Positions 30,855-39,052 of a stretch of DNA of 39,052 nt are shown here, in pieces. Origin of the DNA: Streptomyces triticagri (lineage in GTDB: Bacteria; Actinomycetota; Actinomycetes; Streptomycetales; Streptomycetaceae); contig NZ_QUAK01000042.1 in the NCBI RefSeq assembly GCF_003429565.1, positions 1 to 39,052 of the forward strand, in the 5' to 3' direction. The position numbers were made by a program, and so were the translations under genes. The notes beneath the pieces are model-generated. The model did no database searches. It had not been told where the DNA came from and saw only the letters and a list, made by a program, of their open reading frames with translations. Each line of letters starts with the position of its first letter. The first letter of the stretch is position 1.

Positions 30855-30888
30855 GGAAGGGGGCGGTCGCGCGCGACCGCCCCCTTCC
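30855..30888. terminator. Bidirectional terminator between chitosanase and ABC operon
   Basis: Two 16-base arms (30855-30870 and 30873-30888) form a perfect stem around a 2-base loop, 3 bp after the chitosanase stop and 1 bp from the permease stop. It serves both convergent transcripts. Confidence 0.85.
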
Positions 30889-30889
30889 G

Positions 30890-31759
30890 TCAGCCCTTGA
30901 CCGCTCCCGCGGCGAGGCCGGAGCCGAGGCGGCGGTGGACGACGATGAAGAAGATCATCACGGGCACCGTGATGAGGGTGGAGCTGGCCATCACCGGGCC
31001 CCAGCTCGTCGAGTTCTCCCCGAAGAACTGGTAGATGCCCACCGCGGCCGTGTACTTGTCGCTGCCCTTCATGAAGGTGTACGCGAAGACGAACTCGTTC
31101 CACGCGGTGATGAAGGCGAAGATGCTGGTGGCCACCAGGCCGGGCGCCACCAGGGGCAGCAGTACGGACCAGAACATCCGCGGCCAGGAGGCGCCGTCGA
31201 TGTAGGCGGCCTCCTCGACCTCCTTGGGCACCGTCTGCACGAATCCGCGCAGGGTCCAGATCGCGAACGGCAGCGACAGCGCGATGTAGACGACGGTGAG
31301 CCCGAGCAGCGAGTTGAGCAGCTCGTAGTCCCGCATCTGCAGGAACAGCGGGATGACCAGGGCCTCCAGCGGGACCATCTGCACAATCAGGACCATGATC
31401 AGCACCGAGGTGCGGAAGCGGAACTTGAAGCGGGCCACCGCGATCGCGGCGAACAGCGAGAGCACCGCGGCCGCGAGGATGGTGCCGAAGCCGACGATCA
31501 CCGAATTCAGCAGATACGTACCGAAGTTGCCCTTGTCGAAGACGGTGGAGAAGTGCTGGAGGCTGAGCCCGCTGGGCAGCAGGTCGGAGCCCCGGGTGAC
31601 GGCCTTCGGGTCGAGGGCGGTCGACACCATCCAGTACACCGGGAAGAGGGTGAAGACGAGCAGCGCGGCGACCGCGATGCCGATCCCGATGCGACCTCGG
31701 GTGCCGCGCCCGCGGTCCTTCGCCCGGGCGGCGGGTGCCGTGATGTCGGGGGTGGTCAC
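30890..31759 (-). CDS. Sugar ABC transporter permease (MalG-like)
   Basis: This 289-aa channel subunit has six membrane segments, the first being IGIAVAALLVFTLFPVYWMV. The EAA loop reads EAAYIDGASWPRMFWSVLLP, and the C-terminus LGSGLAAGAVKG is typical of MalG-type subunits. The GTG start overlaps the stop of the preceding permease gene by 4 bases (GTGA). It is the last gene of the binding protein-permease-permease operon. No ATPase gene is present, so a shared ATPase such as MsiK is inferred. Its arrangement resembles the Streptomyces DasABC and NgcEFG amino-sugar importers. Confidence 0.92.
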   Translation of the reverse strand: MTTPDITAPAARAKDRGRGTRGRIGIGIAVAALLVFTLFPVYWMVSTALDPKAVTRGSDLLPSGLSLQHFSTVFDKGNFGTYLLNSVIVGFGTILAAAVLSLFAAIAVARFKFRFRTSVLIMVLIVQMVPLEALVIPLFLQMRDYELLNSLLGLTVVYIALSLPFAIWTLRGFVQTVPKEVEEAAYIDGASWPRMFWSVLLPLVAPGLVATSIFAFITAWNEFVFAYTFMKGSDKYTAAVGIYQFFGENSTSWGPVMASSTLITVPVMIFFIVVHRRLGSGLAAGAVKG

Positions 31760-32763
31760 AGGTCTTCCTCCCCCTGCTTGAACAGCGTGCGGATGTATAC
31801 GACGGTGATCGCGAGCAGCAGCAGGGTGAGCAGGACCGCGGAGGCCGCGCCCGTGCCGTAGTCGTTCTTGGCGAAGGCCTGGATGTACGAGTAGACGCCC
31901 AGGTTGTAGACGTCCGGGTTGGAGCCGCTGCCGCCCGGCATCAGGAAGATCTGGGTGAAGACCTTGAAGTCCCAGATGGTCGAAAGGATCGTGACGACCA
32001 GGAAGACCGGCTTGATGGTCGGGACGGTGATCTTCCAGAACCGCTGCCAGGCGTTGGCGCCGTCCAGCATGCCCGCCTCGTAGAGCTCCTTGGGGATGGT
32101 GAGGAGTCCGGCGAAGACGGTGATGGCGACGAACGGGAAGCCGTGGTGGACCACGTTGAGCGTGGCGATCGCATAGAACGGAATGCGCTCGGTGAACCAG
32201 TTGGTGGTCGCCGGATCGATCATTCCGAGCGCGCCGGCGAGCTGGCTGAACATGCCGTCCTGCGGCTGGAAGAGCCAGATCCAGACATAGGTGCCGGTGA
32301 CGGCCGGCATCGCCCAGGCGGAAAGGATCGAGATGGAGCAGATCAGCCGCCAGACGGGGCCGAGCCGCTGCAGGAGCAGGGCGACGGCCGTGCCGAGTGC
32401 GACCGTGAGACCGACGCAGGCCACCGCGAAGAACAGGGTGTTGGGCAGCACCGTCTTCCACAGCAGCGAACTGCTGAGGAGGTCGGTGTAGTGGTCGAGC
32501 CCGGTGAACGTGCCGACGCCGCCGCCGAACTTGACCTCGTAGTCCTCCATCGACAGCTTGCCGACCTGGATCAGCGGCCAGAGCAGCAGGCCGGCCAGGA
32601 CGATCAGCGCGGGGGCGAGGAGCAGCCACGGCCGGGTGAGGCCGACGAGGCGCTTGCGGCGCAGGGCCGCCTGGTTCTCCGGGGAGGGCACAGGTGCGTC
32701 CGGGGGGCGGTGGACCCGGGACTCGGAAGCCTCGGATCCACCGTCAACGAGCGTTTCCTTCAC
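31756..32763 (-). CDS. Sugar ABC transporter permease (MalF-like)
   Basis: This 335-aa channel subunit has a charged cytoplasmic N-terminus of about 45 residues. The first helix is WLLLAPALIVLAGLLLWPL, and a periplasmic loop contains FTGLDHYTDLLSS. The EAA loop reads EAGMLDGANAWQRFWKITVP. The GTG at 32763 lies 5 bp after the binding-protein stop, and AAGGACGAG at the end of that gene may act as ribosome site, which implies translational coupling. Confidence 0.92.
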   Translation of the reverse strand: MKETLVDGGSEASESRVHRPPDAPVPSPENQAALRRKRLVGLTRPWLLLAPALIVLAGLLLWPLIQVGKLSMEDYEVKFGGGVGTFTGLDHYTDLLSSSLLWKTVLPNTLFFAVACVGLTVALGTAVALLLQRLGPVWRLICSISILSAWAMPAVTGTYVWIWLFQPQDGMFSQLAGALGMIDPATTNWFTERIPFYAIATLNVVHHGFPFVAITVFAGLLTIPKELYEAGMLDGANAWQRFWKITVPTIKPVFLVVTILSTIWDFKVFTQIFLMPGGSGSNPDVYNLGVYSYIQAFAKNDYGTGAASAVLLTLLLLAITVVYIRTLFKQGEEDL

Positions 32764-32768
32764 TGCAG

Positions 32769-34076
32769 TTACTCGTCCTTGGCGAAGATGGCGTCCATGT
32801 CCTTGGCGGCCTTGTCGGCGGCCTCCTGCACGCTCGCCTTACCGTTCAGGATCGACTGGATCATTCCGGTGACCACCTGCGAGGCCTGGATCTCGGCGTA
32901 CGCCTTGGACTTCGGGACGGTGGCGCCGGCCTCGATCATCTGCTTGGCGAACGGCTCGACCAGCGGGTCCTTCTTCGCCGCGATCTTCTCCAGCTCGGAG
33001 TTCTGACCGGGGAAGTAGTTGGTCTCCTCGGCCCACTGGGTGGCGAACTTGCCGGTGGTGATCATCTTGACGAACTCCCAGGCCAGGTCCTGCTTGTCCG
33101 TCTTGAAGGTGGACAGGTAGGAGCCGCCGAGGAACGAGCGGCCCATGCCGCCGTCCTGGCCGGGGATCGGGATCGCGGCGAGCTTGCCCTCGAGGTCCGG
33201 GTTGGCGTCGACGATGGCCTTGGGGGTCCAGTTGCCGCCGACGGACATGGCGACCTGGCCCTTGTTCCAGGCGTCGCCGACCTCCTTCTCGGTCCAGGTG
33301 TTCACCTTGGCCGGGGAGATCTTGTCCTTCTTCGCCAGGTCCGTGTAGTACTGAATGCCCTCGACCGACTTCTTGGAGTTGATCTCGGACTTCCACTTGT
33401 CGCCCTTCTGGACGGCGAGTTCACCGCCGGAGCCCCAGACGAAGGCGGTGGCGAACATCTCCGCGCCGCCCGCGACCGGGAACGGGATCATGTCCGGTTC
33501 CTTGTCCTTGAGTGTCAGGGCGGCCTGGCGCAGCTCCTTCCAGTTGGTCGGAGCCTTGATCTTGTGCTTCTCGAAGACGTCCTTGCGGTAGACGATCGAG
33601 CGGACGCCCGCGTACCACGGCATGCCGTACTGCTTGCCGTCGAGCGTGCCCGCGTCCTTGAGGCCCTCGACGAGGTCGTCGCTGAGCCCGGACTCCTTGA
33701 CCTTGTCCGTGACGTCGACGAGCGCGCCCGCGTCGGCGAACTGGGGCACCCAGGTGGTGCCGACCTCGGCGACGTCGGGCACCTGGTCCTCGCCGCCCTC
33801 GATGGCGGTGGTGAACTTCTTCTGGGCGGTGGCCCACTGCTGGTACTCGACCTTGATCTTGGCGCCGGTCTTCTTCTCGAAGGCCTTGCCGGCCGCCTTG
33901 AAGAACGGCCGCGCGTCCGGGTTGGTGCCCTCCATGATCCAGACGGTGAGGGTCTTGCCCTTGCCGTCGGTGGCGGACCCGTCGCTCGCGCTGTCGCCCC
34001 CGTCGTCGCCGCCGCATGCGGTTGCGGTCAGTCCGAGCGTCATGGCGATTCCCGCCGCAATGACACGTCGCTTCAT
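32769..34076 (-). CDS. Sugar ABC transporter substrate-binding lipoprotein, probably amino-sugar/chito-oligosaccharide
   Basis: This 435-aa family-1 solute-binding lipoprotein has the signal MKRRVIAAGIAMTLGLTATAC with lipobox Cys21. An acidic Gly/Ser/Asp linker follows, then the mature fold starting KTLTVWIMEGTNPDARPFF. Segments QVPDVAEVGTTWVPQFADAG and YGMPWYAGVRSIVYRKDVF are typical of carbohydrate-binding members. The ATG at 34076 follows AGGAGG. A DasR-like palindrome core and two further inverted repeats lie upstream, and a chitosanase gene is convergent with the operon. This supports an amino-sugar oligomer as ligand, but residues alone do not prove it. Confidence 0.9.
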   Translation of the reverse strand: MKRRVIAAGIAMTLGLTATACGGDDGGDSASDGSATDGKGKTLTVWIMEGTNPDARPFFKAAGKAFEKKTGAKIKVEYQQWATAQKKFTTAIEGGEDQVPDVAEVGTTWVPQFADAGALVDVTDKVKESGLSDDLVEGLKDAGTLDGKQYGMPWYAGVRSIVYRKDVFEKHKIKAPTNWKELRQAALTLKDKEPDMIPFPVAGGAEMFATAFVWGSGGELAVQKGDKWKSEINSKKSVEGIQYYTDLAKKDKISPAKVNTWTEKEVGDAWNKGQVAMSVGGNWTPKAIVDANPDLEGKLAAIPIPGQDGGMGRSFLGGSYLSTFKTDKQDLAWEFVKMITTGKFATQWAEETNYFPGQNSELEKIAAKKDPLVEPFAKQMIEAGATVPKSKAYAEIQASQVVTGMIQSILNGKASVQEAADKAAKDMDAIFAKDE

Positions 34077-34137
34077 ACCAGCGCCTCCTGAGTGGCGATC
34101 CGTTCCTTGCGCGATTGTGGTCACCGCGAACGGGCGA

Positions 34138-34147
34138 GGTCTAGACC
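34138..34147 (-). promoter_or_regulatory. DasR-like (dre) palindrome core
   Basis: GGTCTAGACC equals the central ten bases of the DasR-responsive element as I recall it (ACTGGTCTAGACCAGT); of the six flanking bases only one matches. It lies 62 bp upstream of the binding-protein start, in the promoter region. Confidence 0.5.
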
Positions 34148-34179
34148 CTTCTGCATACGCGGCCGAACCGTAATCAGCA

Positions 34180-34224
34180 TTGCGGTAGCCGCAACATGTG
34201 CAGACGGTACTGCGCTGGACGCAA
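34180..34224. promoter_or_regulatory. Pair of TTGCG-N5-CGCAA inverted repeats
   Basis: TTGCGGTAGCCGCAA (34180-34194) and, on the minus strand, TTGCGTCCAGCGCAG (34224-34210) share the same half-sites. Their centres are 30 bp apart, close to three helical turns, as expected for cooperative binding of a regulator. The regulator is not identified. Confidence 0.5.
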
Positions 34225-34286
34225 CAGGCCACGGATCTTGTCCGGGGAAGCGGGCGATCCTCCGGCGCCACCCGGGTCCGGACGCA

Positions 34287-34339
34287 CCGCGGCGCCTGCC
34301 CGGTCGTCCGGTCGGGGACAGTCGGGGCAGGCGCCGCGG
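34287..34339 (-). terminator. Long stem-loop downstream of gltD
   Basis: Perfect 15-base arms (34287-34301 and 34325-34339) enclose a 23-base loop. It lies 81-133 bp past the gltD stop. With the hairpin at 34385 it probably insulates the glt operon from the ABC operon. Apart from these stems and the operator-like repeats, 34077-34419 holds no gene. Confidence 0.6.
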
Positions 34340-34384
34340 TCAGTTCCGTACGCCGTTGTACGGGACGTCTTCGGGCGGACGCGC

Positions 34385-34402
34385 GGGCGGCAACTGCCGC
34401 CC
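34385..34402 (-). terminator. Hairpin terminator just after gltD
   Basis: GGGCGGCA and TGCCGCCC form a perfect 8-bp stem with a minimal loop, 17 bp past the gltD stop codon. Confidence 0.6.
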
Positions 34403-34419
34403 GGCGCACGCCGGTCGGT

Positions 34420-35880
34420 TCAGACCGTCAGGGCACGGTCGGTGGGCCGTATCGGGGCGGGCAGCTCGCTGGCCCCGGTCAGGAAGCGGTCGACGCCGCG
34501 GGCGGCCGAGCGGCCCTCCGCGATCGCCCACACGATCAGGGACTGGCCGCGGCCGGCGTCACCGGCGACGTACACGCCGGGCACATTGGTCCGGTAGTCC
34601 GCGTCGCGGGCGATGTTGCCGCGCTCGTCGAGGTCGAGGCCGAACTGGGCGACGAGGCCGTTCTCCTGGTCGGTGCCGGTGAAGCCCATGGCGAGGGTGA
34701 CCAGCTGGGCCGGGATGACCCGCTCGGTGCCGGGCTTCTGGGTCAGCTTGCCGTCCACGAACTCGACCTCGATGAGGTGCAGGGACTGCACGTTCCCGTC
34801 CTCGTCGCCCTCGAAGTGGGTGGTGGAGACGGAGTAGATCCGCTCGCCGCCCTCCTCGTGCGCGGAGGTGACCTTGTAGAGCATCGGGAAGGTCGGCCAG
34901 GGCTGGCCCGGGCTCCGCTCGTCGCCCGGCTTCGGCATGATCTCCAGCTGGGTGACGGAGGCCGCGCCCTGGCGGTGCGCGGTCCCGACGCAGTCGGCGC
35001 CGGTGTCGCCGCCGCCGATGACGACGACGTGCTTGCCCTCGGCGGTGATGGGCGGCTGCACGTAGTCGCCCTCCTGCACCTTGTTGGCGAGCGGCAGGTA
35101 CTCCATCGCGAAGTGGATGCCGTTCAGTTCGCGGCCCGGCACCGGCAGGTCGCGGGAGACCGTGGCGCCCGCGGCGACCACCACTGCGTCGTAGCGCTTG
35201 CGCAGGTCGCGGGCGGTGATGTCGCGGCCGATCTCGACCTCGGTACGGAACTTGGTGCCCTCCGCGCGCATCTGCTCGATACGGCGGTTGATGTGCCGCT
35301 TCTCCATCTTGAACTCGGGGATGCCGTACCGGAGCAGGCCGCCGATGCGGTCGGCGCGCTCGTACACGGCGACCGTGTGTCCCGCCCGGGTCAGCTGCTG
35401 GGCGGCGGCGAGACCCGCCGGGCCCGAGCCGATGACGGCGACGGTCTTGCCGGAGAGGCGCTCGGGGGCCTGCGGCGCGACATCGCCGTTGTCCCAGGCC
35501 TTGTCGATGATCGAGACCTCGACGTTCTTGATGGTGACGGCCGGCTGGTTGATTCCGAGCACGCACGCCGACTCGCACGGGGCCGGGCACAGCCGCCCGG
35601 TGAACTCCGGGAAGTTGTTGGTGGCGTGCAGCCGCTCCGAGGCCGCCTCCCAGTCCTCCCGGTAGGCGTAGTCGTTCCACTCGGGGATCAGGTTCCCGAG
35701 CGGGCAGCCGTTGTGGCAGAACGGGATGCCGCAGTCCATGCAGCGCGAGGCCTGCTTGGAGATGATCGGCAGCAGCGAGCCGGGGACGTAGACCTCGTTC
35801 CAGTCCCGCACCCGCTCGCCGACGGGACGCGACGTGGCGACCTCGCGGCCGTGGTTCAAGAAGCCCTTCGGGTCAGCCAT
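34420..35880 (-). CDS. gltD: Glutamate synthase (NADPH) small subunit
   Basis: This 486-aa beta subunit passes electrons from NADPH through FAD to the large subunit for glutamate formation. The N-terminus carries two cysteine clusters for 4Fe-4S centres ([17 protein letters not shown] and [12 protein letters not shown]). The FAD site is [13 protein letters not shown] near residue 150, and the NADPH site is [15 protein letters not shown] late [18 protein letters not shown] closes the FAD domain. The length is that of normal GltD. The ATG overlaps the gltB stop by 8 bp, so the two are translationally coupled. Two hairpins follow. Confidence 0.97.
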   Translation of the reverse strand: MADPKGFLNHGREVATSRPVGERVRDWNEVYVPGSLLPIISKQASRCMDCGIPFCHNGCPLGNLIPEWNDYAYREDWEAASERLHATNNFPEFTGRLCPAPCESACVLGINQPAVTIKNVEVSIIDKAWDNGDVAPQAPERLSGKTVAVIGSGPAGLAAAQQLTRAGHTVAVYERADRIGGLLRYGIPEFKMEKRHINRRIEQMRAEGTKFRTEVEIGRDITARDLRKRYDAVVVAAGATVSRDLPVPGRELNGIHFAMEYLPLANKVQEGDYVQPPITAEGKHVVVIGGGDTGADCVGTAHRQGAASVTQLEIMPKPGDERSPGQPWPTFPMLYKVTSAHEEGGERIYSVSTTHFEGDEDGNVQSLHLIEVEFVDGKLTQKPGTERVIPAQLVTLAMGFTGTDQENGLVAQFGLDLDERGNIARDADYRTNVPGVYVAGDAGRGQSLIVWAIAEGRSAARGVDRFLTGASELPAPIRPTDRALTV

Positions 35881-38800
35881 GGGTCGCCGCCTCCATCATC
35901 TTCTCGGTGATCTCGGACTCGGGGAGTCCGGCTCGCTCGGCGGCGTCCTTGGCGGCGAGCACTGCCTTGTACGTGCTGGGGATGATCCTGCTGAAGCGGG
36001 TCACCGCGGTGTCCCACTCGGCGAGCAGCTTCGCGGCGACCGTCGAACCGGTCTCCTCCTGGTGGCGGCGCACCACGTCGTGCAGCCACTGCTTGTCGGT
36101 GTCGTCGAGGGGCTCGACCGCACCGGCGTTGCCGGCGTTGACGTTGTCCTGATCGAGGTCGATGACGTACGCGATACCGCCGGACATGCCGGCCGCGAAG
36201 TTCCGGCCGGTCTCACCGAGGACGACCGCGTGTCCGCCGGTCATGTACTCGCAGCCGTGGTCGCCGACGCCCTCGGAGACCACGGTGGCACCGGAGTTGC
36301 GGACGCAGAAGCGTTCGCCGGTACGGCCGCGCAGGAACAGCTCGCCGCCGGTCGCGCCGTACGCGATGGTGTTGCCGGCGATCGTCGAGTACTCGGCGAG
36401 GTGGTCGGCGCCCCGGTCCGGGCGGACGATGACGCGGCCGCCGGAGAGGCCCTTGCCGACGTAGTCGTTGGCGTCGCCCTCCAGGCGGAGCGTGACACCG
36501 CGCGGCACGAAGGCGCCGAAGGACTGGCCCGCGGAGCCGGTGAAGGTGATGTCGACGGTGTCGTCGGGCAGGCCCGCGCCGCCGAACTTCCGGGTCACCT
36601 CGTGGCCGAGCATGGTGCCGACGGTCCGGTTGATGTTGCGGATCGCGATCTGCGCGCGGACCGGGCGTGCGTCCTCGGCGGTGTCGGCGGCGAGCGCGTC
36701 GGACGCCAGCTTGATCAGCTCGTTGTCCAGCGCCTTGGCCAGGCCGTGGTCCTGCTCGACGAGCTGGTGGCGGACGGCGCCCTCGGGCAGGTCCGGCACG
36801 TGGAAGAGCGGCTCGAGGTCGAGGCCCTGGGCCTTCCAGTGGTTCACCGCCCGCTCGGTGTCGAGGAGTTCGGCGTGGCCGACGGCCTCCTCGATGGAGC
36901 GGAAGCCGAGCTCGGCGAGCAGCTCGCGGACCTCTTCGGCGATGAACTCGAAGAAGTTCACCACGTATTCGGCCTTGCCGGAGAACCGCTCGCGCAGCGT
37001 CGGGTTCTGGGTGGCGATGCCGACCGGGCAGGTGTCCAGGTGGCAGACGCGCATCATGACGCAGCCGGAGACCACGAGCGGCGCGGTGGCGAAGCCGAAC
37101 TCCTCGGCGCCGAGGAGGGCTGCGATGACCACGTCGCGGCCGGTCTTGAGCTGGCCGTCGGTCTGCACCACGATCCGGTCGCGCAGGCCGTTGAGCAGCA
37201 GCGTCTGCTGGGTCTCGGCGAGGCCCAACTCCCAGGGACCGCCCGCGTGCTTGAGGGAGGTCAGCGGGGAGGCGCCCGTACCGCCGTCGTGGCCGGAGAT
37301 CAGGACGACGTCCGCGTGCGCCTTGGAGACGCCGGCGGCGACCGTGCCGACGCCGACCTCGGAGACCAGCTTCACGTGGATGCGGGCCTTCGGGTTGGCG
37401 TTCTTCAGGTCGTGGATCAGCTGGGCCAGATCCTCGATGGAGTAGATGTCGTGGTGCGGCGGCGGCGAGATGAGGCCCACGCCCGGCGTCGAGTGCCGGG
37501 TCTTGGCCACCCACGGGTACACCTTGTGGCCGGGCAGCTGGCCGCCCTCGCCGGGCTTGGCGCCCTGGGCCATCTTGATCTGGATGTCGTCGGAGTTGAC
37601 CAGGTACTCGCTGGTGACGCCGAAGCGGCCGGAGGCGACCTGCTTGATGGACGAGCGGCGAGCCGGGTCGTAGAGGCGCTCCGGGTCCTCGCCGCCCTCA
37701 CCGGTGTTGGACTTGCCGCCCAGCTGGTTCATGGCGATGGCGAGCGTCTCGTGCGCCTCGCGGGAGATCGAGCCGTACGACATGGCGCCGGTGGAGAAGC
37801 GCTTGACGATCTCGGACGCGGGCTCGACCTCGTCGATGGAGATCGGCTCGCGGCCGCTGTTGAAGCCGAAGAGTCCGCGCAGCGTCATCAGGCGCTCGGA
37901 CTGCTCGTTCACCCGGTCCGTGTACTTCTTGAAGATGTCGTAGCGCCGGTTGCGGGTGGCGTGCTGCAGACGGAAGACGGTGTCCGGGTCGAAGAGGTGC
38001 GGCTCGCCCTCGCGGCGCCACTGGTACTCGCCGCCGATCTCGAGCGCGCGGTGCGCGGAGGGGACGCCGGAGGCCGGGTAGGCCTTGGCGTGCCGGGCGG
38101 CGACCTCCTCGGCGATCACGTCGATGCCGACGCCGCCGATCTTGGTGGTGGTGCCGTTGAAGTACCTCTCGACGAAGGCCTCGTCGAGCCCGACGGCCTC
38201 GAAGACCTGGGCGCCGCGGTAGGAGGCGACGGTCGAGATGCCCATCTTGGACATGACCTTGAGGACGCCCTTGCCGAGGGCGTAGATCAGGTTCCGGATG
38301 GCCTGTTCGGCCTCGATGCCGGGCAGGAACGTTCCGGCCCTGACCAGGTCCTCCACGGACTCCATCGCCAGGTACGGGTTGACGGCCGCGGCGCCGTAGC
38401 CGATGAGCAGGGCCACGTGGTGGACCTCGCGGACATCGCCGGCCTCGACGAGCAGGCCCACCTGGGTGCGCTGCTTGGTGCGGATCAGATGGTGGTGCAC
38501 GGCCGCGGTGAGCAGCAGCGACGGGATCGGCGCGTGCTCGGCGTCGGAGTGCCGGTCGGAGAGCACGATCAGGCGGGCGCCGGCCTCGATGGCGGCGTCG
38601 GCCTCGGCGCAGATCTCCTCGATACGGGCACCGAGCGCGTCACCGCCGCCGGAGACCCGGTAGAGGCCGGACAGCGTCACGGACGTCATGCCGGGCATGT
38701 CGCCATCGGCGTTGATGTGGATGAGCTTGGCCAGCTCGTCGTTGTCGATCACCGGGAACGGCAGCGTGACGCTGCGGCAGGACGCGGCGGTCGGCTCGAG

Positions 38801-39052
38801 CAGATTGCCCTGCGGTCCGAGCGAGGAGTGCAGCGAGGTGACGAGCTCCTCGCGGATCGCGTCCAGCGGCGGGTTGGTGACCTGCGCGAACAGCTGGGTG
38901 AAGTAGTCGAAGATCAGCCGCGGGCGGGCCGACAGGGCCGCGATCGGGCTGTCGGTGCCCATCGAACCGATCGGCTCCGCACCGGCCTTGGCCATCGGCG
39001 TGAGCAGGACCCGCAGCTCCTCCTCGGTGTAGCCGAAGGTCTGCTGGCGGCG
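35873..39052 (-). CDS. gltB: Glutamate synthase (NADPH) large subunit, 5' end beyond window
   Basis: The frame is open to the last base and in-frame sequence at the edge ([12 protein letters not shown]) is internal GltB, so roughly the first third, including the glutamine amidotransferase domain, is missing. Present are the end of the central domain, the FMN-binding synthase barrel ([21 protein letters not shown], then [16 protein letters not shown] and [21 protein letters not shown]), and the 3Fe-4S cysteines in [15 protein letters not shown]. The C-terminal right-handed GxGxG helix domain follows ([31 protein letters not shown]). It makes glutamate from ammonia released from glutamine and 2-oxoglutarate. 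It is coupled to gltD by an 8-bp overlap. Confidence 0.97.
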   Translation of the reverse strand, partial: RRQQTFGYTEEELRVLLTPMAKAGAEPIGSMGTDSPIAALSARPRLIFDYFTQLFAQVTNPPLDAIREELVTSLHSSLGPQGNLLEPTAASCRSVTLPFPVIDNDELAKLIHINADGDMPGMTSVTLSGLYRVSGGGDALGARIEEICAEADAAIEAGARLIVLSDRHSDAEHAPIPSLLLTAAVHHHLIRTKQRTQVGLLVEAGDVREVHHVALLIGYGAAAVNPYLAMESVEDLVRAGTFLPGIEAEQAIRNLIYALGKGVLKVMSKMGISTVASYRGAQVFEAVGLDEAFVERYFNGTTTKIGGVGIDVIAEEVAARHAKAYPASGVPSAHRALEIGGEYQWRREGEPHLFDPDTVFRLQHATRNRRYDIFKKYTDRVNEQSERLMTLRGLFGFNSGREPISIDEVEPASEIVKRFSTGAMSYGSISREAHETLAIAMNQLGGKSNTGEGGEDPERLYDPARRSSIKQVASGRFGVTSEYLVNSDDIQIKMAQGAKPGEGGQLPGHKVYPWVAKTRHSTPGVGLISPPPHHDIYSIEDLAQLIHDLKNANPKARIHVKLVSEVGVGTVAAGVSKAHADVVLISGHDGGTGASPLTSLKHAGGPWELGLAETQQTLLLNGLRDRIVVQTDGQLKTGRDVVIAALLGAEEFGFATAPLVVSGCVMMRVCHLDTCPVGIATQNPTLRERFSGKAEYVVNFFEFIAEEVRELLAELGFRSIEEAVGHAELLDTERAVNHWKAQGLDLEPLFHVPDLPEGAVRHQLVEQDHGLAKALDNELIKLASDALAADTAEDARPVRAQIAIRNINRTVGTMLGHEVTRKFGGAGLPDDTVDITFTGSAGQSFGAFVPRGVTLRLEGDANDYVGKGLSGGRVIVRPDRGADHLAEYSTIAGNTIAYGATGGELFLRGRTGERFCVRNSGATVVSEGVGDHGCEYMTGGHAVVLGETGRNFAAGMSGGIAYVIDLDQDNVNAGNAGAVEPLDDTDKQWLHDVVRRHQEETGSTVAAKLLAEWDTAVTRFSRIIPSTYKAVLAAKDAAERAGLPESEITEKMMEAATHG

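Noticed and set aside
34287..34339. Long inverted repeat considered as insertion-sequence ends or an attachment site
   Set aside because: Arms are only 53 bp apart end to end with no transposase or target duplication; position after gltD fits a terminator.

Overview
The window is high-GC chromosomal DNA of an actinobacterium, most likely Streptomyces. The pointers are the codon bias, lipoprotein and Tat-type signal sequences, sugar ABC operons that lack their own ATPase, a GH46 chitosanase next to gltDB, and promoters that place a TAnnnT box 6-7 nt before the start codon. No tRNA, rRNA, transposase, phage gene or CRISPR array was found.

Layout. (A) 1-3309: the end of a HEAT/ankyrin repeat gene, then a divergent drug-efflux MFS gene and MarR regulator that share an operator sequence. 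(B) 3326-10138: a hybrid DeoR/LacI-type regulator followed by a tightly packed operon of sugar-binding lipoprotein, two permeases, a D-2-hydroxyacid dehydrogenase and an alkaline-phosphatase-superfamily enzyme. (C) 10061-13505: an aldo/keto reductase-TetR operon and an MHS-type symporter on either side of a perfect 15-bp-arm palindrome. (D) 13560-16778: two secreted polysaccharide lyases, one PL20/heparin-lyase-I-like and one PL8 (hyaluronate/chondroitin lyase type). The PL8 promoter region carries the same GATCGTTTYGATYG motif found before the regulator and the ABC operon of block B. Blocks B and D are therefore probably one regulon for taking up and breaking down a uronic-acid polysaccharide, although they are 10 kb apart.

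(E) 16991-26508: a mannose-utilisation locus. A secreted multidomain GH92 alpha-mannosidase, a sugar-porter MFS, a long ManA-like mannose-6-phosphate isomerase, a ROK sugar kinase and a LacI repressor are tied together by three copies of a GTTAnCGTTAAC-type operator, one before each transcription unit. The inferred route is secreted release of mannose, import, phosphorylation and isomerisation to fructose-6-phosphate.

(F) 27019-29814: a DEAD-box RNA helicase and a cold-shock protein, the latter behind a U-tract hairpin, then a KstR2-like TetR regulator. (G) 29943-34076: a GH46 chitosanase and a convergent ABC sugar importer whose upstream region holds a DasR-like palindrome core and two TTGCG-N5-CGCAA-type boxes. 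This suggests chito-oligosaccharide or amino-sugar uptake. (H) 34420-39052: gltD and the 3' two thirds of gltB (glutamate synthase), a core nitrogen-assimilation operon cut by the window end.

The most interesting results are the two regulons read directly from repeated operators (blocks B+D and block E), the unexplained dehydrogenase/phosphatase-like pair in the first ABC operon, a GH92 enzyme with a changed substrate-site motif, and the cold-shock leader hairpin. Function calls rest on motifs and family resemblance recognised by eye; no database search was run.
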